DNA from: Pseudobdellovibrionaceae bacterium
GTDB taxonomy: Bacteria; Bdellovibrionota; Bdellovibrionia; Bdellovibrionales; JAMPXM01
Reading direction: 5' to 3'
Assembly (NCBI GenBank): GCA_016791465.1
Contig: JAEUWE010000320.1
Coordinates: 1-10,457, forward strand
Length of the DNA: 10,457 bases
Shown: positions 1-5,147 of the stretch, piece after piece
How positions within the stretch are numbered: position 1 is the first letter of the stretch
How the letters are laid out: each line of letters opens with the position of its first letter
Program-made: the position numbers and the translations under genes
Notes under the pieces: model-generated
Seen by the model: only the letters and a program-made list of their open reading frames with translations
Database searches by the model: none
Told to the model about the DNA's origin: nothing

Positions 1-455
1 ATTGTGTCGCCGGCAAAAACGATCGCCAAGAGCCCAAAAAACCAAATGTCGCCGTTCTCGAGACGGAGTAGCCGCAGAGCCAACGCCGGGAAAATGCCGA
101 CATAGAGGAAGCCCATCAGCCCTGCTCCTTGAAACTGAACGGCGGGGGCGAGATCAGTTCGTCTTGAGACATTGAACAAGACGATCGTTAAGAAATAGAC
201 CGCGACTTGAGCGACCGCGGCGATCGGGCGTTCGAGGAGAGTCGTTGTCAAAAGTAGAGCAAGGCAGAGCGTGACAAAGGACCATCGGATGCTCGCGACG
301 GCCACTTCTTTGCGGAAGGTCAGTCGTGCGTATTCGAAAATACTGCCGGCGCTGACCAATAAACCGATCAACAGCAGGCCGTCGGTTTTTAAAAACCAAT
401 AGATTCCAGCAACCCCCAAAACAGCGATCAGTGCCGAGAGGGCGCGGATTCTCAT
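1..455 (-). CDS. cdsA: Phosphatidate cytidylyltransferase, N-terminal part (cut by window edge)
   Basis: CdsA makes CDP-diacylglycerol from phosphatidate and CTP at the inner membrane, the precursor of all bacterial phospholipids. About 151 codons are present, starting at the ATG at 455-453 and running off the left edge. My translation gives a string of hydrophobic segments (roughly residues 6-20, 26-37, 55-68, 78-90, 108-124, 136-147). It ends in the residues GDT, which match the start of the conserved cytidylyltransferase GDTxAYxxG region, so the catalytic C-terminal half lies outside the window. The start is supported by GGAG (complement of 464-467) 8 nt upstream and by the ATGA overlap with the uppS stop. 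Position directly after uppS is the usual one in the rpsB-tsf-pyrH-frr-uppS-cdsA cluster. The N-terminal half of this family is poorly conserved, so the call rests on GDT, topology and gene order. Confidence 0.88.
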   Translation of the reverse strand, partial: MRIRALSALIAVLGVAGIYWFLKTDGLLLIGLLVSAGSIFEYARLTFRKEVAVASIRWSFVTLCLALLLTTTLLERPIAAVAQVAVYFLTIVLFNVSRRTDLAPAVQFQGAGLMGFLYVGIFPALALRLLRLENGDIWFFGLLAIVFAGDT

Positions 456-1225
456 ATCGATGGCTCCGGTTGATGAGGGTGGCGCTCGACTTGCGCTGAG
501 GTTTTCCCGAAGCGTCGTTCGCGCTGCGAATACCAATCGAACGCCTTCTGCAGATGTGAGTCGTCGTAGTCGGGCCACAAAACTGAATCGATGTAGAGTT
601 CAGAGTATGCGCTCTGCCAGAGGAGGAAATTTGACAGGCGAGACTCGCCACTGGTTCGAACAATCAGATCGGGATCTGAAAAGCTCAACCCGTATTCGCG
701 AGCCATTCGCCCGGTCTGCAGTTCGGAAGAGAGCATCTCTTCATTGATGTCGTCGGCTCGAAGGAGGCCCAGTTCCGCCTTGCGCGCCAGAGCCTTTGCG
801 GCGCCGACGATATCTTGGCGGCCACCATAACTGAGCGCGAAAGTGAGAAGCATGCCGGTGCAGTGCTCAGTCGCTCGAATCGTCTCGTCGACCTCCGCAC
901 GCACCGAGGCGGGCAGGCGATCGATGTCGCCGATAGTTTGAAAGCGAATTCCATTCTTCACGAGATTGGCTCGCTCGCGTTTAAGATGTCGCGAAAGCAA
1001 AGCCATAAGGAAAGACACCTCTTCAAGCGGTCGCAGCCAGTTCTCAGTACTGAACGTGTACAGCGTGAGCTGCTTTAGCCCGCGGCGGGAGCACGATTCG
1101 ATGATCTCGCGGGCGACACGAGCGCCACGCAAGTGACCGAACGTGCGATTCTTACCTCGCAGCTCGGCCCATCGACCGTTTCCGTCCATAATGATTGCGA
1201 CATGCGCCGGATTCGAAGTGCCCAC
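452..1225 (-). CDS. uppS: Undecaprenyl diphosphate synthase (cis-prenyltransferase)
   Basis: UppS condenses isopentenyl diphosphate onto farnesyl diphosphate in cis, giving the C55 lipid carrier for peptidoglycan and other envelope polymers. At 257 residues it has the usual family length. Visible motifs in order: MDGNGRWA at 13-20 with the catalytic Asp14; FSTENW at 58-63; ALSYGGR at 130-136; and DLIVRTSGESRLSNFLLWQ at 186-204, which carries the two diphosphate-binding arginines (Arg190, Arg196). Glu209 follows in AYSEL. The start is a GTG at 1225, one base after the frr TGA. The frame is closed by a TGA four codons upstream and no other start codon lies between, so the GTG is nearly forced. 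I see no good Shine-Dalgarno, which suggests coupling to frr translation. The stop overlaps the cdsA ATG. Confidence 0.97.
   Translation of the reverse strand: MGTSNPAHVAIIMDGNGRWAELRGKNRTFGHLRGARVAREIIESCSRRGLKQLTLYTFSTENWLRPLEEVSFLMALLSRHLKRERANLVKNGIRFQTIGDIDRLPASVRAEVDETIRATEHCTGMLLTFALSYGGRQDIVGAAKALARKAELGLLRADDINEEMLSSELQTGRMAREYGLSFSDPDLIVRTSGESRLSNFLLWQSAYSELYIDSVLWPDYDDSHLQKAFDWYSQRERRFGKTSAQVERHPHQPEPSI
464..467 (-). promoter_or_regulatory. Shine-Dalgarno site of cdsA
   Basis: GGAG on the minus strand lies 8 nt before the cdsA ATG at 455 and inside the 3' end of uppS. It supports the choice of this ATG over internal starts of the truncated gene. Confidence 0.6.
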
Positions 1226-1226
1226 G

Positions 1227-1784
1227 TCAGATCGTCATGATCTCTTTTTCTTTATCAGCCGAGATCTTATCAACCTTCTCGATGTACTGATCGGTCATCT
1301 TTTGGATGTCCTGTTCGGCGCGCTTATTGTCGTCTTCGCTGATGGCCTTGTCTTTCAGCGCTTTCTTCAGCATTTCGTTGGCGTCACGACGACCCATACG
1401 AACTGCAACTTTCGCGTCCTCAACGACCTTCTTGGTGTTCTTCACCATCTCTTTACGGCGCTGTTCGTTGAGATCGGGAACTTTCAAACGGATGACTTTG
1501 CCATCGTTGATCGGGCTCATGCCAAGATCGCTCTTGATGATGGCCTGTTCGATCTCTTTCAGCATCTGTGCTTCCCACGGAGCGATCAAAAAACTCTTCG
1601 CATCGGGAGTGGAAATCGCCGACACCTGACTCAGGGGCGTCAGGTTTCCGTAGTAGTTTACTTTCACGTTATCGAGCATGGAGACCTGAGCGCGGCCCGT
1701 GCGAACCTTTTTGAGTTCGTTTGAGAGTGCGACGAGCGCCTTCTCCATCACATCTTTAGCGGCTTTCTTTGCGTTCTCGACCAT
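1227..1784 (-). CDS. frr: Ribosome recycling factor
   Basis: RRF splits post-termination ribosomes together with EF-G so that subunits can be reused. The 185-residue product is exactly the usual family length. Landmarks are the N-terminal helix with KKVRTGRA at 25-32, the YYGNLTPLSQVS segment that opens domain II, and the basic VRMGRRDANE stretch in the long C-terminal helix that contacts rRNA. An in-frame ATG at 1820 would add 12 residues and overlap pyrH by 29 nt. I chose the ATG at 1784 because it gives the family length, begins MVENAKK, and has GAGG 5 nt upstream. It starts 7 nt after the pyrH stop and ends one base before uppS. Confidence 0.97.
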   Translation of the reverse strand: MVENAKKAAKDVMEKALVALSNELKKVRTGRAQVSMLDNVKVNYYGNLTPLSQVSAISTPDAKSFLIAPWEAQMLKEIEQAIIKSDLGMSPINDGKVIRLKVPDLNEQRRKEMVKNTKKVVEDAKVAVRMGRRDANEMLKKALKDKAISEDDNKRAEQDIQKMTDQYIEKVDKISADKEKEIMTI

Positions 1785-1789
1785 ATTGA

Positions 1790-1793
1790 CCTC
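1790..1793 (-). promoter_or_regulatory. Shine-Dalgarno site that decides the frr start
   Basis: GAGG on the minus strand lies 5 nt before the ATG at 1784 and overlaps the pyrH stop codon. It argues against the longer frr frame starting at 1820 and implies that ribosomes ending pyrH can reinitiate on frr. Confidence 0.65.
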
Positions 1794-2508
1794 ACTGAAT
1801 GAGAGTGCCGATTTTCTCACCCTGAACGGCCCGGAGAATATTCACCGGATCCTTCAGATTAAAGCAGAGAATCGGCATCTTGTTGTCCATACACAAGCTG
1901 ATCGCTGTTGAGTCCATAACGTTGAGGCGTCGATTCAGAACGTCGATGTAGCTCAACTCGTCGAACTTGACGGCGTCGTTGTGCTTCAAGGGATCTTTAT
2001 CGTAAACGCCGTCGACCCGAGTCGCCTTCATAATCACTTCAGCGTCGATTTCCATCGCGCGCAAAGCGGCGGCTGTATCGGTCGTAAAATACGGGTTGCC
2101 AGTTCCGGCAGCGAAAATGACAACTCGTTTTTTCTCGAGATGGCGAATCGCGCGGCGCCGAATATACGGCTCGGCGATCTCCGCCATTTCGATCGCACTT
2201 TGAACTCGCGTGTAGACATTCTCTTTTTCAAGAGCGTCCTGCAGCGCGAGCGCATTGATGCAGGTAGCGAGCATGCCCATGTAATCTGAGCTGGCTCTAT
2301 CCATCCCGTTGGCCGATGCGGCAACACCCCGAAAGATGTTTCCGCCCCCGATGACGATGCCAATTTCAACGCCGGTCTCCACAGCGGCACCAACACCCTT
2401 TGCGATCTCTTTAATCACATTGTTGTTGATACCAAAACCCTGGTCACCGGCGAGTGCCTCGCCACTGAGTTTCAAAAGAATTCGGCCAAAAGATGAACGT
2501 TTCGTCAT
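1792..2508 (-). CDS. pyrH: Uridylate (UMP) kinase
   Basis: PyrH phosphorylates UMP to UDP with ATP, feeding all pyrimidine nucleotide pools. It belongs to the amino-acid-kinase fold and is hexameric in characterised species. The 238-residue length is typical. Motifs in order: LLKLSGEAL at 11-19 (phosphate-binding loop with Lys13), IGGGNIFRG at 53-61, MDRASSDYMGMLAT at 69-82 (UMP site), GTGNPYFTTD at 135-144, KATRVDGVYDKDP at 161-173 and MDSTAISLCMDNKMPI in the C-terminal lobe. The ATG shares a base with the tsf TAA (TAATG at 2510-2506), and AGGTGAAGAG lies just upstream, so translation is probably coupled to EF-Ts. All key residues look intact. Confidence 0.98.
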   Translation of the reverse strand: MTKRSSFGRILLKLSGEALAGDQGFGINNNVIKEIAKGVGAAVETGVEIGIVIGGGNIFRGVAASANGMDRASSDYMGMLATCINALALQDALEKENVYTRVQSAIEMAEIAEPYIRRRAIRHLEKKRVVIFAAGTGNPYFTTDTAAALRAMEIDAEVIMKATRVDGVYDKDPLKHNDAVKFDELSYIDVLNRRLNVMDSTAISLCMDNKMPILCFNLKDPVNILRAVQGEKIGTLIQ

Positions 2509-3158
2509 TAGCTCTTCACCTGAGCTGCAACTTCTGCAGCGAAATCGTCTTTCTTCTTCTCGATACCTTCGCCAAGTTCAAAGCGAACGAAGCGACGGAT
2601 AACGATGTTTTCACCGATTTTCGCGATTGTTTCTTTGAGGTAGTCCGCGATTTTAAGGTCGGGGTTTTTCACGAAGGGCTGCTCGAGAAGGCAAACTTCC
2701 GACATCCACTTCTTGATTTGGCCATCGACGATCTTCGCGATCATGTCTTCTTTTTTGCCCTGTTCGCGTGCTTTTGCCATCAGAACTTCGCGCTCGCGAG
2801 CGATCAGATTTTGATCCAGCTCTTCAGTCGAAACAGCAACCGGAGCCGCTGCGGCGATGTGCAAAGCGATATCGCGTGTGAAGGCGCGGAAGCCTTCGTT
2901 GCGAGCAACAAAGTCAGTTTCGCTGTTCACTTCAAGGAGAACGCCGATGCGGCCTTCGCCGTGAATGTACGATTCAACAGCACCCTCAGCCGCCACACGG
3001 CCGGCTTTTTTTGCTGCTGACGAAAGGCCCTTTTGACGAAGCCAATCGACGGCCTTTTCGAAGTCGCCAGAAGTTGCTTCAAGCGCTTTTTTGCAATCCA
3101 TCATTCCGGCGTTGGTTTTCGCGCGGAGCTCTTGAACCATTGATGCAGAGATAGCCAT
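2508..3158 (-). CDS. tsf: Elongation factor Ts
   Basis: EF-Ts is the nucleotide exchange factor that releases GDP from EF-Tu. The N-terminal UBA-like part carries the family signature LRAKTNAGMMDCKKAL at 11-26. The EF-Tu-contacting motif TDFVARN is at 81-87. A charged helical stretch follows (about 118-150), then a return to the core near ENIVIRRFVRFELGEG. At 216 residues it is shorter than the 283-residue Escherichia coli protein and closer to the short type that lacks part of the core repeat and coiled coil. Translation starts 5 nt after the rpsB stop, with GAGGAG 8 nt upstream. Confidence 0.98.
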   Translation of the reverse strand: MAISASMVQELRAKTNAGMMDCKKALEATSGDFEKAVDWLRQKGLSSAAKKAGRVAAEGAVESYIHGEGRIGVLLEVNSETDFVARNEGFRAFTRDIALHIAAAAPVAVSTEELDQNLIAREREVLMAKAREQGKKEDMIAKIVDGQIKKWMSEVCLLEQPFVKNPDLKIADYLKETIAKIGENIVIRRFVRFELGEGIEKKKDDFAAEVAAQVKS

Positions 3159-3163
3159 TGATC

Positions 3164-4102
3164 TTACTCCTCAGTCGTTTCTGGAGTTGTTGTTTCGCCT
3201 TCTTCGAGCTCCTGTTGAATCTCGACGTCGTCAGCAGTACCAGCCGCAACGAGCTTGCGGGTCTTCGATGCTTTAACAACAGAGGGACCAGCTTTTTTCT
3301 CTTCGACTTTCTCTGGACGACGACCGCGTTTCGCCGCTTCGGGCTTCGCTGCTGCCATCTCTTCTTTTTCTTTAGCGAGATCCGATTTTTTATCGGAGTT
3401 CGAACGCATCTTCTGTTCCCACTCTTTCGCGCCTTCGTTGTACGACTCGGCAACAAGACCGGCGAAGAGTTTAATCGAACGGATCGCGTCGTCGTTACCC
3501 GGAATTGGGTAGTCGGCCGACTCAGGATCAACGTTGGTATCGGCGATGCCGATAACTGGGATGCCAAGGCGTTTTGCTTCAGCAACGGCGATGTGCTCCA
3601 TGTTCAAATCGACAACGAACATTGCCGAAGGCATGTCCTTCATGTCGCGGATACCATCGAGGTATTCAACAAGGCGCTGATACTCTTTTTCGATTCCAGC
3701 GCGCTCTTTCTTCGAGAAGAAATCGAGTTCGCCTTTCTCGCGCATCTGGTCGATTTTTTTCAAACGATCGATCGACGCTTTGATTGTCGAGAAGTTTGTG
3801 AGCATGCCGCCCAGCCAACGTTTTGTAACGTAGAACTGGCCGCACGATTTAGCCGCCTCTTGGATCGGCTCAACGGCTTGTTTCTTTGTACCAACAAAGA
3901 TCAAGCTTCCGCCTTCAGCCGCTGTCTTCTTAACGAAGTCAGCCGCTTTTTTAGCGTGATCGACTGTCTTGTGCAGGTCGATGATGTGAATGCCACCACG
4001 GTCTGTGAAGACGTAGGGTTTCATTTTTGGGTTCCAGCGTTGAGTCTGGTGACCGAAGTGCACGCCCGCATCGAGCATGGCTTTCATAGTAATCTGCGCC
4101 AT
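3164..4102 (-). CDS. rpsB: 30S ribosomal protein S2 with long C-terminal extension
   Basis: S2 is a late-assembling protein of the 30S subunit, at the back of the head-body junction. Residues 1 to about 228 are a standard S2 core: MLDAGVHFGHQT at 9-20, RWNPKMKPY at 22-30, FVGTKKQA at 69-76, RWLGGMLTNF at 95-104 and the C-terminal signature GIADTNVDPESADYPIPGND at 175-194. About 80 further residues follow that E. coli S2 (about 240 aa) lacks. They are rich in Lys, Glu, Ala and Arg up to about 280, then acidic with many Thr and Glu at the end. AGGAGGT 6 nt upstream (4109-4115) fixes the start. It is the first gene of the translation/lipid operon, and S2 is known in E. coli to repress its own operon through the leader. 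Confidence 0.98.
   Translation of the reverse strand: MAQITMKAMLDAGVHFGHQTQRWNPKMKPYVFTDRGGIHIIDLHKTVDHAKKAADFVKKTAAEGGSLIFVGTKKQAVEPIQEAAKSCGQFYVTKRWLGGMLTNFSTIKASIDRLKKIDQMREKGELDFFSKKERAGIEKEYQRLVEYLDGIRDMKDMPSAMFVVDLNMEHIAVAEAKRLGIPVIGIADTNVDPESADYPIPGNDDAIRSIKLFAGLVAESYNEGAKEWEQKMRSNSDKKSDLAKEKEEMAAAKPEAAKRGRRPEKVEEKKAGPSVVKASKTRKLVAAGTADDVEIQQELEEGETTTPETTEE
3167..3172 (-). promoter_or_regulatory. Shine-Dalgarno site of tsf inside the rpsB terminus
   Basis: GAGGAG, 8 nt before the tsf ATG, is formed by the last two Glu codons of rpsB. The C-terminal residues of S2 and the tsf ribosome site are therefore encoded by the same bases. Confidence 0.7.
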
Positions 4103-4108
4103 TGCGCT

Positions 4109-4115
4109 ACCTCCT
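4109..4115 (-). promoter_or_regulatory. Strong Shine-Dalgarno site of rpsB
   Basis: AGGAGGT lies 6 nt before the rpsB ATG at 4102 and matches the anti-Shine-Dalgarno consensus closely. Only 5 nt separate it from the leader stem-loop at 4121-4139. Confidence 0.8.
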
Positions 4116-4120
4116 GAAGT

Positions 4121-4139
4121 CTCTTGTTTTTCACAAGAG
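4121..4139 (-). promoter_or_regulatory. Stem-loop in the rpsB leader
   Basis: A perfect 7-bp inverted repeat, CTCTTGT and ACAAGAG, encloses a 5-nt loop (GAAAA on the minus strand). No U-run follows, so it is not an intrinsic terminator. It lies immediately 5' of the rpsB Shine-Dalgarno site. If the promoter proposed at 4145-4173 is right, it would form the very 5' end of the mRNA. A role in mRNA protection or S2 autoregulation is inference. Confidence 0.5.
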
Positions 4140-4144
4140 GACGT

Positions 4145-4173
4145 TAATTTTGCGTCGGAGGTTTGTCCGTGAA
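4145..4173 (-). promoter_or_regulatory. Possible rpsB operon promoter
   Basis: On the minus strand TTCACG (4173-4168) and AAATTA (4150-4145) are spaced by 17 nt. Both match the sigma-70 hexamers only in part. The predicted start near 4138 would leave a leader of about 36 nt. It is the best pair I find between 4140 and 4300, but the match is weak and other promoters are possible. Confidence 0.3.
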
Positions 4174-4187
4174 CGCTGGAAGTTCAC
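4169..4187. repeat. Inverted repeat GTGAAC-N7-GTTCAC
   Basis: Two 6-bp perfect half-sites are separated by 7 bp. The left half-site overlaps the -35 box of the proposed rpsB promoter, so the element could be an operator. A chance palindrome or an RNA hairpin are alternatives. Confidence 0.4.
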
Positions 4188-4209
4188 AGGTGACTTGGGT
4201 CGACCTCGA

Positions 4210-4229
4210 ACAAAGCGGTTGGGCTTTGT
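4210..4229. repeat. Inverted repeat ACAAAGC-N6-GCTTTGT
   Basis: A perfect 7-bp inverted repeat with a 6-nt loop lies about 40 bp upstream of the proposed -35 of rpsB. No U-run follows on either strand, so it is not a standard terminator. Function unknown. Confidence 0.4.
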
Positions 4230-4296
4230 GTCGGTCGGCTTTCAGTGCGCTCCGAACGCGGTTTCTGGTTATTCCTCCGTCTCGAATTTCGGGGAG

Positions 4297-4321
4297 AAAA
4301 ACGGCTCATTTTTCGAGCCGT
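4297..4321 (-). terminator. Intrinsic terminator reading leftward
   Basis: On the minus strand a 7-bp GC-rich stem (ACGGCTC/GAGCCGT, 7-nt loop) is followed at once by five T residues. On the plus strand the stem is followed by CTGAAC, so it points one way only. No minus-strand protein gene ends nearby: the nearest one to the right stops at 5139. It must therefore end either a short non-coding RNA from 4322-4660 or read-through from the operon beyond 5139. It also isolates the rpsB promoter. Confidence 0.6.
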
Positions 4322-4325
4322 CTGA

Positions 4326-4598
4326 ACAACCCCGTTGTCGCATTTGCCGATCGGGCCTTTCGGTCCAATCGGCTCGGGCGTCACCAGCGGAGTCCGAGAC
4401 GTGTGTATTTGCTGTAAACAGCAGATAGGAAGGGGTTAGCACGCTGAGCCATGGCGAGCAAGGCGGATCGCGGACGAAATCGCAGTCTGACCGGAGTTCC
4501 TGGGGGCATTGCTGCGCCGCAGCTTCCGGTGCCGGAAGCTGGCGTGTGTCGGTCGGGAGGCGAATCGAACTCGAAGCGTGGCTCAGCTGTTCCTGAGC
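4326..4598 (-). other. Cluster of hairpins, possible structured non-coding RNA
   Basis: Five inverted repeats precede the 4297-4321 terminator on the minus strand. They are ACAAC/GTTGT (4326-4338, 3-nt loop); a 12-pair stem with one mismatch and one wobble closed by a GAAA tetraloop (4346-4373); TGCTGT/ACAGCA (4410-4423); a 10-bp repeat CAGCTTCCGG/CCGGAAGCTG (4520-4541); and GCTCAG/CTGAGC (4581-4598). The GAAA loop exists only on the minus-strand RNA, which agrees with the terminator direction. A poor promoter-like pair (TTGCTT, 17 nt, TTTAAG) lies just right of 4650, giving a transcript of about 350 nt. I looked for the RNase P RNA, tmRNA and SRP RNA hallmark sequences and did not find them. 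The six-frame peptides here look like shadows. Confidence 0.3.
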
Positions 4599-4663
4599 TG
4601 AAGCAGAACCTTGCTTGCAAAGTCCGAAGTGTTTGGCTTTGAGTGGGCGCGCCTTAAAGTGAG

Positions 4664-5134
4664 GTGATGACGGTAAAGCAAATGTTTGTTTTTTGGGCAG
4701 CACTTTTCCTCTGTGCCGATTCGATGGCGGCAGATGAGATGGATTTGACGGAGCCAATGGCTGTTACGGCCAAATTTGATCCAACTCCACGAGCTTATCA
4801 GGTGTGGCTGGGGCCTCCGCTCGCTTTGGCTGGCTTTGGAATTGGTCAGGCGGTTCAGGGACGCTATTCCAGTCTTGGGTGGGTCTTCACTTTGACGGAT
4901 GTTACGGCCGCCCTTTGGCTATTTTCGACATTCGGCTATTGCCGCAATACCGATTGCGTGTCTCGCCAAAATGAAAGAGGCAAGAATGCCGTCACGCTGC
5001 TTGCCGTTTCGCGCCTCGCGCAGTTTGTTGACTCTATGATCTGGAGCTATGGGGCTTACAATAAACGACAGGCCGGTGTCGCCATTGTCCCGACAGATGA
5101 GGGGCTTGTGTTGACTGCTAAGCTGTCGTTTTAA
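4664..5134 (+). CDS. Small exported hydrophobic protein, unknown function (P13/TM2-like flavour)
   Basis: The 156-residue product has a clear signal peptide: a short basic start, a hydrophobic core (about 7-17) and a likely signal-peptidase site after Ala22. The mature part has a Gly-rich hydrophobic segment PLALAGFGIGQAVQGRY (52-68), a second hydrophobic stretch (69-90), two cysteines (93 and 98) and a third stretch (about 109-130). It ends in a possible beta-strand with a terminal Phe. The G-x-G-x(4)-QG pattern followed by hydrophobic helices recalls small P13- or TM2-type membrane proteins, but I do not claim membership. GAGG overlaps the GTG at 4664; ATG at 4667 or 4682 are alternative starts and none has ideal spacing. 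It is the only plus-strand gene, flanked by the hairpin region and a convergent flavoprotein gene. Confidence 0.75.
   Translation: MMTVKQMFVFWAALFLCADSMAADEMDLTEPMAVTAKFDPTPRAYQVWLGPPLALAGFGIGQAVQGRYSSLGWVFTLTDVTAALWLFSTFGYCRNTDCVSRQNERGKNAVTLLAVSRLAQFVDSMIWSYGAYNKRQAGVAIVPTDEGLVLTAKLSF
5066..5081 (-). terminator. Weak terminator candidate for the leftward operon, inside the plus-strand gene
   Basis: On the minus strand CGACA/TGTCG (5-bp stem, 6-nt loop) is followed by TTTATTGT. It lies about 60 nt past the stop of the flavoprotein gene and inside the coding region of the convergent gene. The stem is short and the T-run broken, so termination here would be inefficient at best. Confidence 0.2.
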
Positions 5135-5147
5135 GCCTCTAAGCCTC
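5132..5147. repeat. Tandem 8-bp duplication spanning both convergent stop codons
   Basis: TAAGCCTC occurs twice back to back. The first copy holds the TAA of the plus-strand gene. The TAG of the minus-strand flavoprotein gene spans the junction of the copies. Probably a slippage duplication in a short convergent junction. Confidence 0.6.

Noticed and set aside
1785..1820. Longer frr frame starting 12 codons upstream at 1820
   Set aside because: It overlaps pyrH by 29 nt, exceeds the usual RRF length, and the ATG at 1784 has its own Shine-Dalgarno.
3158..4117. Long plus-strand frame antisense to rpsB (319 codons), and similar ones over tsf, frr and priA
   Set aside because: They are mirror frames of highly conserved genes on the other strand and have no family features of their own.
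4560..4620. tRNA-like T-loop (GTTCGATTC on the minus strand) with a D-arm-like GCTCAG
   Set aside because: The T-stem does not pair, there is no room for an anticodon arm, and no acceptor stem or CCA is visible.
4615..4643. Plus-strand promoter TTGCAA-N17-TTTGAG for the 4664 gene
   Set aside because: Only partial matches to the sigma-70 boxes; too weak to list as a feature.
4140..4660. RNase P RNA, tmRNA or SRP RNA gene
   Set aside because: Size would fit the first two, but the conserved RNase P core (GAGGAAAGTCC), the tmRNA ends and tag codons, and the SRP RNA apical motif were not found on either strand.
4269..4757. Open frames of 60-160 codons on both strands in the rpsB upstream gap
   Set aside because: Their composition is Pro/Ser/Arg-rich without domain pattern, they lack Shine-Dalgarno sites, overlap each other and run over hairpins and the terminator.
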